A DNA stretch of 64,000 bases from Myroides fluvii (GCF_009792295.1 NZ_CP039934.1:2996501-3060500); one strand, 5' to 3'. Positions 18,921 through 28,825 are shown, counted from the stretch's first letter. A program made the numbers and translations. Notes: generated by a model from the letters alone, not told the origin.

Positions 18921-21488
18921 TTAAAAGTTATCCAAAGGACTCCAAGAAGTATTGTCGTAATTAATTCCCTTTTCTATCCACTTAATTTCTTTTTTATCTC
19001 TTAAAAAGTAATCAAACCAATCAATAGTTCTTTTTGTTAAATCTTCGGATTCTATAGGATGATCTAATCCTAAGGCATGATCTATATCTTTGTAAAAAAG
19101 AGCAATAGTAGGTACTTGATACCGTTTTAAGGCAATATACATTTTACGGGTATTTTCCCAATATACATTTTCATCTAAAAGACCTGTCCAAAGTAGTATA
19201 GGAGTAGTTGTTTTATGTGCATGTAAGATTGGAGAATTAGCCAAATACTTTTCTGGATTTTCTGCATAACTTTGATTAAATGCATATTGAGCACTTTCTG
19301 TCATGAACCAATCCGGTATATTTCTCATATTACTATATCTATAGGTAAGCCCTCCTATTAAGTCATGAGCAGCTGCACCACTAACAACCGCTTTAAATAG
19401 ATTGCTTTGAGTTGCAATAAAGCTACTTTTATACCCACCAAATGAGTGCCCAATAAGTCCTAATTTATTGGAATCAATAGAAGATTCGGTTTGCGTTATG
19501 GCTTCAATCCCTTTAGTTATACACTCTAATGCAGATATTCCAGGACCTTGCTCAGAAACATAGGTTTGAGTATAAAAAACAAAATAACCCAGTTCTGTTA
19601 GCAAAGGAATATTAAATCCTATTTGACTTAAAAGCGTTGGAACTTCAAAGATGTTGGTATCTGTTCTATTGAAATTATAAGTGTATACAATCATCGGATA
19701 TTGTTTATTTGAATCAAAATCTTTGGGATAATAAAGTGTTCCTTGTAGCTCTTTTTGATATTTATCTTTAAAAAAGATACTCTTTTTCTTTTTCCAAGAA
19801 TAAAGCTCTTTAGGAATATCACTTGATAGTAATGTTGAAACCGTATTATTTCTCAATAGCATAATATCAGTTGCTTTATTGTAATTCTCTTGAGTAAAAA
19901 TAAATGTACTAAGGTCTTTACTGGTAAGACTTTTTAAACTTGAACGAGCTTGTGAAATATTATCATCTTTAATTTCTACTATTGTATCAATTTTGTTTTT
20001 ATTGATTTTATAAATTGAAGAGACTTGTTCATCACTTGTTAATAATAAGATTGGTTTATTGGTATCTAAAGTATTGTTAATACTGTTATTAGTCAAACTA
20101 TTTAAAAAAGTAAACTGTGATTGATTGTTTACTTTAAATAGTTTTTGATGGGTGCCCTTTTTCACATTAAGTTTAATTAGAAAATCATTATTTACATAAA
20201 AAACAAACTGTGAATTTTCCGACCACATAGGAATGAATCGATACTCTGTATCAGATGTTATTGATATTGTTTTTTTACTTTGGACATCCACTATTTTCCA
20301 CTGTTTTGAATTGTTATTATCTATATACAAAACATACTTATTGTCTTGAGAAGGTATTAAATATTGTTTACTTCTACTAATAGTTGAGAATAAAGAGTCA
20401 AAGTTATCTGTTCTAACAAGTGTGTACTTTATTTTTGCAAAGTAACTATCAAAGTCCTGGAAATCAAAAGGATTATAAGCGAGGAGATGATTGGGTAAAT
20501 CAATAAATTCATAGTCGTTTTCTCTTGTTCTGTGTAGTTCTACAAGAGTATCACGTTGATAATTATAGACAAAAGCTTTATAAATAATCTCATACTTTCT
20601 TCTAAAATTACTAGGAAATAAGAATTTTGAATTCCCATTCCAAATATCAAGATACTCAGTGGCAGGAATCTCCTTATCAGATTTAACATTATACCTGACA
20701 AACACATCGTTGTTACTGTAAAAATTGATTTCAAAACGCTCAATTTGTTTTTCGTTCAGTTTTATGGACTTTGCACTATTAGTTGTAGTGTTAACAAGAT
20801 GTACTGTGTTTTTTGTATCTTTAAATGCAAATACATCTTGCTGTTTGTTCCAATACAGCATTTCTATTTTGTAGTCAAAAGAATCAATCTTTTGATTTTT
20901 AAATGTTTGTAAATCAACAACAAAAACCGATTGTTCTGTATCATTTTTCTGGTATACCAGTTTTGTTTTATTGCTGTTTATAAAGTAATTTCCTATTTCC
21001 AAATCACTAATTAAAACACGGTCAATCTGTCCTTTACTATTTATTATACTAATTTTTATTTCATTGTTAGAAGATAAAGTGATTAATAGATTTTGATTTT
21101 CAACAGCTTTGGTTGTAAACTTTCTTATATTATTGACAAGTAATTTACTTGATGGATATCCAATTTTTTCTATTATGATATCTTGATTAACTTTTCCAAC
21201 AACAAGATCATTGTAAAGCAAATTATTGGAAACATCTTTTAAGTGAGCAATATCTACTTTTTGTTTAGTTAAAGTATTGATATACAATAAAGAGTCTTTG
21301 CTTTTATTGAACTTGTTTTGGTACCTTTTACTGATAAGACCCCACTTAGCATCAGGACTTAATTTACTTGGAAAAACAGTGTTCCATCTATCATCTATAG
21401 ATAAAGTATCTTGCTGTAAACTGGCATTTGCATAATCAAATTGCAAGAATGCCAGTACTAACAAGATGCTATTTATAATATGTTTCAT
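18921..21488 (-). CDS. S9-family (prolyl oligopeptidase-like) exported serine peptidase
   Basis: 855 residues. A signal peptide opens the protein (MKHIINSILLVLAFLQF..ANA). A beta-propeller-like region covers roughly 40-580, and an alpha/beta-hydrolase domain follows. The catalytic triad is visible: Ser in LIGHSFGGYKS near 681, Asp in LLDENVYWEN near 770, and His in DIDHALGLD near 804. Peptidases of this group cleave short peptides, often in the periplasm. It is the last gene of an operon with SusC, SusD and a lipoprotein, so the pathway is probably import of peptides through the TonB-dependent porin and cleavage in the periplasm. The substrate is not known. Confidence 0.88.
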   Translation of the reverse strand: MKHIINSILLVLAFLQFDYANASLQQDTLSIDDRWNTVFPSKLSPDAKWGLISKRYQNKFNKSKDSLLYINTLTKQKVDIAHLKDVSNNLLYNDLVVGKVNQDIIIEKIGYPSSKLLVNNIRKFTTKAVENQNLLITLSSNNEIKISIINSKGQIDRVLISDLEIGNYFINSNKTKLVYQKNDTEQSVFVVDLQTFKNQKIDSFDYKIEMLYWNKQQDVFAFKDTKNTVHLVNTTTNSAKSIKLNEKQIERFEINFYSNNDVFVRYNVKSDKEIPATEYLDIWNGNSKFLFPSNFRRKYEIIYKAFVYNYQRDTLVELHRTRENDYEFIDLPNHLLAYNPFDFQDFDSYFAKIKYTLVRTDNFDSLFSTISRSKQYLIPSQDNKYVLYIDNNNSKQWKIVDVQSKKTISITSDTEYRFIPMWSENSQFVFYVNNDFLIKLNVKKGTHQKLFKVNNQSQFTFLNSLTNNSINNTLDTNKPILLLTSDEQVSSIYKINKNKIDTIVEIKDDNISQARSSLKSLTSKDLSTFIFTQENYNKATDIMLLRNNTVSTLLSSDIPKELYSWKKKKSIFFKDKYQKELQGTLYYPKDFDSNKQYPMIVYTYNFNRTDTNIFEVPTLLSQIGFNIPLLTELGYFVFYTQTYVSEQGPGISALECITKGIEAITQTESSIDSNKLGLIGHSFGGYKSSFIATQSNLFKAVVSGAAAHDLIGGLTYRYSNMRNIPDWFMTESAQYAFNQSYAENPEKYLANSPILHAHKTTTPILLWTGLLDENVYWENTRKMYIALKRYQVPTIALFYKDIDHALGLDHPIESEDLTKRTIDWFDYFLRDKKEIKWIEKGINYDNTSWSPLDNF

Positions 21489-21494
21489 AACTAA

Positions 21495-22232
21495 TTACAT
21501 ATAAAGATTTACAATGGTATCATTTTGAGGATAAAAACGAATAACATTAGGAGATAAAGACCACACGCTACACATAGATCCTTTTGGTACTTTTATAGAA
21601 AATGCACCATTTGTATCTGTTAAATGATAAGTACCTGTCCCTTCAGTATTATTATTAAAAGCTGATCCTACATCGACGTTTTTTAGTGGTTTTTGTGTTT
21701 TCTTACTATAAATATTCCCCTTAATTGTAATGAGTTTTTCAGGATCTACAGTTTGTACATGCTTATCCAAGTAATTTTTTAATGTAGGATTATTTTTAAC
21801 TTGAGCCTCATATTCTTTATTCTTTGGTTCAACAGAGATATTTAGTATTTCATCTTTTGTGAAATCTGTAAAAGTATAAGCAGCTGTGTCCCTTCCATAA
21901 ATGATATAGTTTGGAATTAAAACAAGAGTATCTGTTTTTTCTATTTGAATTTTATAGTATCCTTTTTTATCTACAAACACCCTTTCATTTTCTCCATAAA
22001 CTTGTAGTTCTTGGTTTTTCCACACCCATTTGTTCTTTATATTCATGGTTGTTAGTCCAAGTGGTACAGAATCCGTTGCTTTTACAGTCACTCTACCTTG
22101 TATTGTTATTTTGTTATCTGCTAGTTGAGATGTTTTATCAAGTGATTTACATCCCATAATTAAAAGAAGCATTAACAATGAATGATAAATAGGTAGACGT
22201 TTTGTTATTGATTTAGGTGTATTAGTATCCAT
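21495..22232 (-). CDS. Lipoprotein with carboxypeptidase-regulatory-like domains
   Basis: 245 residues. The N-terminus ends in a lipobox (LLLLIMGCKS), so the protein is probably acylated and exported. Two beta-sandwich-like segments follow: ITIQGRVTVKATDS near 41-54 and ITIKGNIYSKKTQKPLKNV near 168, the second resembling the carboxypeptidase regulatory-like fold with a GTYHLTDTNGAFSIKVP end. It starts 11 bases inside the SusD gene and ends six bases before the peptidase gene, so it belongs to the same transcript. It is probably a surface or periplasmic accessory of the SusCD transporter. Confidence 0.72.
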   Translation of the reverse strand: MDTNTPKSITKRLPIYHSLLMLLLIMGCKSLDKTSQLADNKITIQGRVTVKATDSVPLGLTTMNIKNKWVWKNQELQVYGENERVFVDKKGYYKIQIEKTDTLVLIPNYIIYGRDTAAYTFTDFTKDEILNISVEPKNKEYEAQVKNNPTLKNYLDKHVQTVDPEKLITIKGNIYSKKTQKPLKNVDVGSAFNNNTEGTGTYHLTDTNGAFSIKVPKGSMCSVWSLSPNVIRFYPQNDTIVNLYM

Positions 22233-23586
22233 TGTTTTGAGGATTAAGATTTTTATTGATTAGTAATTGTTTCTCAGGTATAGGAAAAAGTTGATGAAAT
22301 TCTCTCCAGTTAGGTTTAGCATCCTTAAGTATCTGTAGTTTTTCAAGTCTTTTTAAAGTAAAGAATCGATGCCCAGATTCAGTGAAAAACTCTTTATTTG
22401 ATTCAGTAAGATATTGTGTTTCAAATTCTTGTTTTGTAATATTTAGAGGCAGACCATTTAATCCTCTTTTGATTCGTACAGTATTGATTACTTGTACTGC
22501 TTCAGAAATTTTGTCTTGTCTATAAAGACTTTCAGCTAACAAAAAGTTGGCTTGTTCTATTCTGAAAAAAACAGAGTACTCGTCAGTATTATTTGTTTTG
22601 TTTTTATACTTATAAACACCATATAACACACTTTCATTAGATTTCACTTCTTTTATCCAATGCTTAAAACGCATATCGTTAGTGTCAAAAGAATCTATTA
22701 GCTTTTTACTTAACACCGTTGTTGTTGGGGTAATTGACGTAAATAGATATAGATTTGCTTCTGGTGTAGCAGCAGAGTTTTGTAGTGGACTGATTTGCCA
22801 TAGTGTACTTTTTGCAGTTTTCTTGAAAGTTTGGTCAAGATTCATTTCAATGTTGTACAACGAATTATAAACCAGTTTTTGAGCAAGGCTTTCAGCTTCA
22901 CTATATTTTTTTTGCAGTAAATAATTCTCTACAAGAAGTAACTCCGCAACTGCTTTGTTAACATAAAACCGCTGATTGTCCCTGTATTCATAAGAAAGAA
23001 GTTCTACAGCATGTAATAAATCCTTTTCAATTTCAATCAGTGCTAAATGATACGGTGTTTTGTAAATACTTGTATTAAAGATATAATCTGTTGAAGTTGT
23101 GTAAGGAATATCTCCATAGAGTTGTATTAGATACTGATAATGTAAAGCTCTAAGAGTATATGCTTCTCCTAATAACTGATTTTTTATTTGCTTTTCAAAA
23201 GCAGATGATTGGCTAACACCATTGATAAAAGCATTGATAGTATAGATGCTTTGATATGCGTTATCCCACCATAAACGGCTACTATTGTTATCTGCATTGA
23301 TCGTATTTAAGTATAAATCATTGGTAGAAGTACCTAAATAATCTAATTCATCTGTGTAAAGACTAAGACTATATGCTAAACCACTGCTGTTTTTAGAGAG
23401 AAAGAACTTATCTCTTATATTGGAATAAATAGTTGATAACACTGCTTTAGTGGTGTTTATATTTTGATACACATCTTTCTCATTGATTTTATTTTCAGGT
23501 AAGTCAACTTCAATCATGCTTTCACATGAGGTGGTTAAAATGACCAGTATCAAAAAAAGTAGTTGGGTTATGATATATTTTTTCAT
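22222..23586 (-). CDS. SusD/RagB-family outer-membrane lipoprotein
   Basis: 454 residues with an N-terminal lipobox (LVILTTSCES). The SusD fold is suggested by the N-terminal NINTTKAVLSTIYSNIRDKF region, the TPR-like helical middle (LLGEAYTLRALHYQYLIQLY, YGDIPYTT) and the C-terminal RIKRGLNGLPLNITKQEF and ESGHRFFTLKRL motifs typical of RagB. SusD lids the SusC barrel and binds substrate on the cell surface. The gene lies 11 bases downstream of susC. The neighbouring S9 peptidase favours peptide rather than glycan import, like RagAB; this is inference. Confidence 0.92.
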   Translation of the reverse strand: MKKYIITQLLFLILVILTTSCESMIEVDLPENKINEKDVYQNINTTKAVLSTIYSNIRDKFFLSKNSSGLAYSLSLYTDELDYLGTSTNDLYLNTINADNNSSRLWWDNAYQSIYTINAFINGVSQSSAFEKQIKNQLLGEAYTLRALHYQYLIQLYGDIPYTTSTDYIFNTSIYKTPYHLALIEIEKDLLHAVELLSYEYRDNQRFYVNKAVAELLLVENYLLQKKYSEAESLAQKLVYNSLYNIEMNLDQTFKKTAKSTLWQISPLQNSAATPEANLYLFTSITPTTTVLSKKLIDSFDTNDMRFKHWIKEVKSNESVLYGVYKYKNKTNNTDEYSVFFRIEQANFLLAESLYRQDKISEAVQVINTVRIKRGLNGLPLNITKQEFETQYLTESNKEFFTESGHRFFTLKRLEKLQILKDAKPNWREFHQLFPIPEKQLLINKNLNPQNNGY

Positions 23587-23597
23587 GATTTAAAGCT

Positions 23598-26500
23598 TTA
23601 AAAAATTAATTGTATTCCAAATGCATATGTGCGCAAGGGAGGTAAATACCCATAAGTTGCAAATTCTGGATCCATTCCTTTATAGGAAGTGATTGTCCAA
23701 AGATTTTGCCCTTGTAGATATATTCGTAATGATTCAATATTTACAGTAGGTATTTTTAAAACATAAGAGACAGATATATTTTTTAAACGCAGATAAGAAG
23801 CATCACTAATAGAATTATCACTATCTATAAAAGCTTGAGTATTACTACTGGAAGTAGGTAAATTTGTATTGGCAGCTATATAAGGCGCATTTAAATTATC
23901 GATAGACCAACGCTGTGTCATTTCAAATGGTAAGTTTACGATTGCGGCACCAGGAAGGTTGTATAGTCTATTGATGTTATAGTTCTTTTGTTTTTTGAAA
24001 TAGAATAAAAAATCAAGGGTAAAATTTTTGTAAGAGATGGTATTTTGTATCCCTCCATAGAATTTTGGGTTTAGATTTTGAACAAGTACTTTATCTTGAG
24101 CATTTATTTTTCCATCATTGTTAAAATCTGTAAACTCATAAAAACCTGTTTGTGGATTAATTCCCTTGTATTGGTATGTTTTAACTATATTCAATGGTTC
24201 TCCAATAACATAAAAACTACTTTGTGTACCTTCTTCTAATCCTGGATAAGAAAGCAGTTTGTTTTTAGGAAATGAGATATTAAAGTTAGTAGTCCATTTC
24301 CAATCTTTATGTACTATGTTCTGAGTGTTCAAAGTAAATTCCCATCCTTTATTTTCAACCACAGCAGGAGAGTTTGTCAAAATAGAAGAAAAACCTGTGG
24401 TAGAACCAAGAGTTAGACCAACTAATTGGTCTGTTGAACGGTTGTTGTAATAAACAATAGAAGAATTGATTCGATCTTTAAACAAACTAAATTCTAATGC
24501 ACCTTCAAGTTTAGTTGTCTTTTCCCATTTGTAATCTGCGTTATAAAGTGATGTAGGAGTTAATCCGCTCTCAGAATTATATGAAGTTGAAACAACACTA
24601 TAGGTATTTAAGTACGCATAATCTCCTATATTATCACTTCCTGTAACACCATAGCTTCCTCTTAATTTACCAAAGCTCAACCAACTATTACCAGATAATA
24701 GTGACTCGTTAGAAAACAACCACGCAGCTCCAATAGCCCCAAAGTTTCCAAATCTATTATTTTCTGCAAAACGACTCGAGCCATCTCTTCGAGCAGTTAA
24801 GTTTAAAATATATTTGTTGCTGTAATTGTAATTTAATCGAGTAAATAAGGCTACATATTTGTAGGTTGAATTATACGTATTTCCTATATATTTTTGCTTA
24901 GCGGAGCCAATATTTCTAATCAGTGATTCAGAAGAATAACCAACTCCTCTAATTTGTGAATTAGTACTGGTAGATGTTTGATAGGTTGTTCCAACAAGAA
25001 CACTAAAAGAATGATTATTAATCGATTTTTTATATTCTATTTGAGGCTCTACTAAATAAGTATTGAATTTTTGATCCGCCTTACTACTTGAGGAATCATC
25101 ACTTGTTAGTCCATAGATTGGATTGTTAATTGTATAAGGACTAATTTTCCACTCTTCAAAGTTATTATTGGTTAACCCTGTATTTATTTTAAAATAAGTG
25201 TTAGATAAAAAATTATAAGACAAATTAGCATTTAAGATTAGCGTATTTGTTTTGTTTTCATAAGTTTCATTTAATTGAGCAATTGGGTTTTCAAAAGTTC
25301 CGTTTTGCCAATTAAGATTACCCTTGTCATCATACAGTTTTGGTGCATTAGGCGCCAATTTAATTGCTTGTTGAGTTATATCTGTAACAGAAAGATTATT
25401 GCTCTGAGTTGAGTAGGTAGTGGTTGTGTTTATTGCAAGGCGATCATCCTTGCTTCGGTGATTTAAACTAAGTAGGAGGTTATTTCTTTTATATCCTTTG
25501 TCTGTTGGAAAAACAGTAGTGTTTTCATTGTGATTAAGATTGATATTAAATAATGTATATTGATTTCCTCCACTTGTGTTTAAAGCAATGTTTTTATCAA
25601 TAGCAGTGTTTCCTATTAATTCTTTTTGCCAATTGGTATAGCGATTTCTATCCCATGTTCCGTTTAAATCATAAGCATTAATTGGGTAAGAAGTAACACC
25701 ACTGTTTTTAAATGCTTCTTCACGCATTTGAAGATATTGATCGGTATTCATGATCTGTACAAACTTTGGTACTTTACTAAAACCAGTAGAGGAAGAAATA
25801 GTAAAGCGCATTTTATCGCTATTGGCTTTTTTTGTAGTAATTAAAACTACGCCATTAGCCCCACGTGAGCCATAAATAGCTGTAGCATCAGCATCTTTTA
25901 GTATTTCTATACTTAGAATATCTGATGGATTAATGGCATTTAAAGGAGAGATGTTATTGGGTAGTATTTCCGTTGCATAATTTCCATTGTTCTTACCTAA
26001 ATTTTCCGAAATAAACGGTACCCCATCAATAATATACATTGGGTTATTCCTTCCAGAATTAGAACTATCTAAAAAGTTACGTCCTCGTATTTCTATATTC
26101 ATTCCACCTCCTGCGACACCACTACTTTGGGTTATGTCAACCCCTGCAACTCTTCCTTGTATAGCCTGCAATGGATTAACTACAGGTTGAAATTCAATGT
26201 CTTTTGCAGTTACACGAGCAATACTTCCTGTACGTTCACGATCTTTAACGTTGTAATATCCTGCATTAACCACAATTTCATCCAGTGTACTACTATCTTC
26301 TAAAAGAGTAATATTTAATATAGAACCGTGATAATCTGAATAAGTAATAGTCTGCTGTTTATACCCTATCATTGAAAAAGTAATTTTATCACCTGCGCTT
26401 ATCTCAATAGTGTATTTCCCGCTTAAATCAGTTGCTGCGACTTTATTGTCACTGGTAGATATGTGTACACCACCAAGAACACCTTGACTGTCTTTTACAA

Positions 26501-26660
26501 TTCCAATTAATTTAATTTTTTGCTTATTATCAGGTAAGGTATTTGGCATTGTAAAAAATAAGTAATAATTATTTGATACGGCATAGTTTGGATAACAGAT
26601 TAAGAAACTTAAAAGCATAGTTATCCTGTAACCATAATTGGTTAAAATTTGAGTTTTCAT
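23598..26660 (-). CDS. SusC/RagA-family TonB-dependent outer-membrane transporter
   Basis: 1,020 residues. Signal-peptide-like start, then a carboxypeptidase-like domain (KLIGIVKDSQGVLGGVHIST near 49), then the SusC signature DEIVVNAGYYNVKDRERTG near 127. The plug follows with LQAIQGRVAGVDITQSSGVA, IRGRNF, PMYIIDGVPF, and SIEILKDADATAIYGSRGAN near 250. The remaining ~750 residues are barrel strands and end in an aromatic residue (YAFGIQLIF), the outer-membrane sorting signal. It is the first gene of the operon and pairs with the SusD protein downstream. The long AT-rich leader upstream probably holds its promoter. As element cargo it may add a nutrient trait. Confidence 0.94.
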   Translation of the reverse strand: MKTQILTNYGYRITMLLSFLICYPNYAVSNNYYLFFTMPNTLPDNKQKIKLIGIVKDSQGVLGGVHISTSDNKVAATDLSGKYTIEISAGDKITFSMIGYKQQTITYSDYHGSILNITLLEDSSTLDEIVVNAGYYNVKDRERTGSIARVTAKDIEFQPVVNPLQAIQGRVAGVDITQSSGVAGGGMNIEIRGRNFLDSSNSGRNNPMYIIDGVPFISENLGKNNGNYATEILPNNISPLNAINPSDILSIEILKDADATAIYGSRGANGVVLITTKKANSDKMRFTISSSTGFSKVPKFVQIMNTDQYLQMREEAFKNSGVTSYPINAYDLNGTWDRNRYTNWQKELIGNTAIDKNIALNTSGGNQYTLFNINLNHNENTTVFPTDKGYKRNNLLLSLNHRSKDDRLAINTTTTYSTQSNNLSVTDITQQAIKLAPNAPKLYDDKGNLNWQNGTFENPIAQLNETYENKTNTLILNANLSYNFLSNTYFKINTGLTNNNFEEWKISPYTINNPIYGLTSDDSSSSKADQKFNTYLVEPQIEYKKSINNHSFSVLVGTTYQTSTSTNSQIRGVGYSSESLIRNIGSAKQKYIGNTYNSTYKYVALFTRLNYNYSNKYILNLTARRDGSSRFAENNRFGNFGAIGAAWLFSNESLLSGNSWLSFGKLRGSYGVTGSDNIGDYAYLNTYSVVSTSYNSESGLTPTSLYNADYKWEKTTKLEGALEFSLFKDRINSSIVYYNNRSTDQLVGLTLGSTTGFSSILTNSPAVVENKGWEFTLNTQNIVHKDWKWTTNFNISFPKNKLLSYPGLEEGTQSSFYVIGEPLNIVKTYQYKGINPQTGFYEFTDFNNDGKINAQDKVLVQNLNPKFYGGIQNTISYKNFTLDFLFYFKKQKNYNINRLYNLPGAAIVNLPFEMTQRWSIDNLNAPYIAANTNLPTSSSNTQAFIDSDNSISDASYLRLKNISVSYVLKIPTVNIESLRIYLQGQNLWTITSYKGMDPEFATYGYLPPLRTYAFGIQLIF

Positions 26661-27744
26661 AATATTTATAATTGAAGTGATATAAGAGAGCTTTAAATCA
26701 TTAAGATTATTATTGCCGTAGTATTAGATAAGTCTGTTATATCAAGGGGTTAGTTAATTGAGTTTTAAAACCATCTCCTTTACTCTAAAGCATGTCTCCC
26801 AAAATGCGATATAGAGCAAGGAGATAGTCATGGACTTTTATATGTCTTAAAATCCCTTTAAGCCATATTTTGTGTTGTGTGTTTAAGTGCTCACTAATAG
26901 CTTAATTCTACATTAACCAATTTAGAATAAACTAAGTAGTAAGCGTTTTTCTCCATAGTGTAATAGTTTTAAAGTGTGATTAATAAATAGAACAGTAAAT
27001 AAATTCTCTTCATAGCTTTTTACTTACTAACTAATCAATTTGCTCTATTGGCTTAAAAGTGAATATATTGATAACAATACGTTTCAAATTAGTAGACAAT
27101 AGAAGTCCTGTACGCATCTAAAAAACTAACTTAGACTTTGCGTAAAATGTGTGTTTATTCTAACTAAATAGGTAATAGTGTAGCTATCTAACATTAAAGC
27201 GTTAATGTCAAATTAATCTACATCGATAAGATTTAGTTAAACTAAAGTTTAATCATAAGCTAAATGTGAGTTTAGTTACTAATTTTTGTTGTTTGTAATA
27301 AAATGTAATAATTGAAAAAATCTCGAATAGAACATTCGATAAGTCCATTAAGGAAGAGGTATTGTTAATCTTCTATGATAGAATGTAAAACAATATAACC
27401 TTGTTTTTTAAACCTTTTAGAGCTTGTTTGGGAGACAGCATACATAAAAGGTCTATTGTATTTTTAAGCAAAGAATAATTAATTCTTTTGCTTTAGTTCC
27501 TTGGATAGTCCAGTATATACATACCAGACTATCACATCTTCTGACCTTTACTTTTGGAGAACTGTAAGAAAGGATTTACTTTTAGAGTGCGAATCAAAAA
27601 AGAAAAAACCTAAATAGCTTAAAAGTTATCTATTACGTAAAGGTAATAGTAGTGTAAAAAAGGGGAATCCCTGTTTTGCTACTATTAATGAGAGAGATAA
27701 TTGCTTTTAGTGTAAAAACAAAAAAATCGCTCACATAAATTATA
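26661..27744. other. 1.1-kb non-coding stretch with several hairpins
   Basis: No convincing gene is present on either strand. It must contain the minus-strand promoter for the SusC operon. Two inverted repeats stand out: GATAGTC..GACTATC near 27512-27540, and AATAGTAG..CTACTATT at 27645-27686 with an inner GGGGA..TCCC. The hairpin density rises toward the structured element at 27746. A left boundary of the serine-recombinase element is expected in or near this interval, but I could not define it. Confidence 0.4.
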
Positions 27745-27745
27745 T

Positions 27746-27977
27746 GAACGATGTTTAAGTATGATAGATCAAACCTTGTAAAAAAGCAAGGAGCGGTCGC
27801 GTACTTTCAAGCCGTAGGGGTCCTAAACCCTATTGAGTTTAACTCAATGCTTTTGAAAGTATACGTGAGTACCGCTCACATGCAAAGACAAAAGTATGAA
27901 ACTTTTTTGCATGGAGCGACTGCACGGTTACTCTCGCAAGCAAATTTAGGACTTCACGGCGCGAGATAACATCGTTT
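27746..27977 (+). ncRNA. Multi-branched structured element, candidate non-coding RNA
   Basis: A 9-bp outer stem (AACGATGTT at 27747-27755 with AACATCGTT at 27968-27976) encloses at least five further helices. They are GAGCGGT/ACCGCTC (27791-27797 with 27871-27877), CGTACTTTCAA pairing with TTGAAAGTATACG with a 2-nt bulge (27800-27810 with 27853-27865), TAGGG/CCCTA (27815-27832), ATTGAG/CTCAAT (27832-27848), CATGCAAA/TTTGCATG (27879-27886 with 27906-27913) and CTCGC/GCGAG (27933-27965). The nested, non-overlapping pairing fits a folded RNA or a single-stranded DNA structure. It is also more GC-rich than its surroundings. A 72-codon frame covers it but looks incidental. Family unknown; it sits just upstream of an XRE regulator and serine recombinase. 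Confidence 0.55.
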
Positions 27978-28032
27978 GTTAAGCGTATAGCTTAATCAGT
28001 CTATTATTAGATACAAATATAAACAAATAATC

Positions 28033-28076
28033 AATAAACACAAAAAGTTTTAAAATAAACACTTTTTGTGTTTATT
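28033..28076 (+). promoter_or_regulatory. 16-bp inverted-repeat operator before the XRE regulator
   Basis: AATAAACACAAAAAGT at 28033-28048 is the exact reverse complement of 28061-28076, spaced by 12 bases. The right arm ends 15 bases before the ATG at 28092. Such an arrangement is typical of an autoregulatory binding site for a dimeric HTH repressor, though a hairpin in the mRNA leader is possible too. Confidence 0.65.
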
Positions 28077-28091
28077 AAAAATATAAGCTTT

Positions 28092-28562
28092 ATGCCATAC
28101 AAATTAGAGATTGGACAAAAACTAAAGAAAAAAAGAGAAGAGTTAGGTTATACACAAGGAGATATTGTATATATGACTAAGATATCTAAAAGTTCTATTA
28201 TAAAGATAGAAAATGGAAAAACTACCAATATGGACTTTTATTTCCTTTATGCTGTGACAGTAGAATTATCACTACAATCATTATTAGATGTGAAAATTGA
28301 TTTAGCACCTAAAAGAAAATTGACAGAAACAAGATCTAAAGCTATAAAGTTAACAATGAAGATAAGGAACTTAATATCAGAGAATTTTTTCAACACCCCA
28401 AAAACTGTAGCTGATATAAAGGAAGAATTATTAGAAAAAAAGTTAATTGATATTTCACTTAAAAGTGGAGAGATATCAAATGTTCTTAGGAACATTGAAA
28501 AAGAGAAAGGTATAGAGGTTATTAGAGATGGAAAAATTAATAGATATAAAAGTATAGTGTAA
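28092..28562 (+). CDS. XRE-family HTH regulator
   Basis: 156 residues from the chosen ATG at 28092. A GTG at 28068 would add eight residues but lies inside the operator repeat. The N-terminal HTH is of the Cro/CI type (KLKKKREELGYTQGDIVYMT, then KSSIIKIENGKTTN). The C-terminal half (SKAIKLTMKIRNLISENFF, then TVADIKEELLEKKL and VLRNIEKEKGI) reads like a winged-helix segment. Immediately downstream are a hairpin, a 52-codon gene and the serine recombinase, so it probably controls the mobile element's excision or itself through the 16-bp palindrome. Confidence 0.8.
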   Translation: MPYKLEIGQKLKKKREELGYTQGDIVYMTKISKSSIIKIENGKTTNMDFYFLYAVTVELSLQSLLDVKIDLAPKRKLTETRSKAIKLTMKIRNLISENFFNTPKTVADIKEELLEKKLIDISLKSGEISNVLRNIEKEKGIEVIRDGKINRYKSIV

Positions 28563-28627
28563 TCTTTCTTTATAACTGATATACGACAAGATATACCATA
28601 AAAAGACATTTCAGAAAATAAATGAGT

Positions 28628-28663
28628 ATCCCTCTTTAGTTTAGTCAATAACTAAAGAGGGAT
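28628..28663 (+). terminator. 13-bp hairpin between the XRE gene and the small ORF
   Basis: ATCCCTCTTTAGT pairs perfectly with ACTAAAGAGGGAT around a ten-base loop. It ends three bases before the ATG at 28667 and no T tract follows, so it may block translation of the small gene or act as an operator rather than terminate transcription. Confidence 0.55.
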
Positions 28664-28666
28664 ATT

Positions 28667-28825
28667 ATGAAACGTAGAAATATAAAACGAATTAGTATAG
28701 AAGAGTCATTAGACTATTTTCAGAAAAATGGATTAGATGTTACTAAAGAGGAAGCATCTGAAATCCTCGATTTTCTCTATATATTAATTACTATAGTTTT
28801 TCGCGAATACTTTGATAGAGAGTAA
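28667..28825 (+). CDS. 52-residue hypothetical protein upstream of the recombinase
   Basis: Reading frame ATG 28667 to TAA 28825. The peptide begins MKRRNIKRISIEESLDYFQK and contains TKEEASEILDFLYILI, with a basic N-terminus, an acidic middle and a hydrophobic helix near 37-46. Short proteins of this type with an EEA.EIL.FLY core often precede recombinase genes in flavobacterial elements, but no function is known to me. The ATG directly follows a stable hairpin. The recombinase promoter lies over the end of this gene. Confidence 0.65.
   Translation: MKRRNIKRISIEESLDYFQKNGLDVTKEEASEILDFLYILITIVFREYFDRE

Noticed and set aside
27751..27969. 72-codon open frame over the structured element
   Set aside because: It coincides almost exactly with a set of nested helices and the peptide has no recognisable pattern; the pairing explains the sequence better than coding does.
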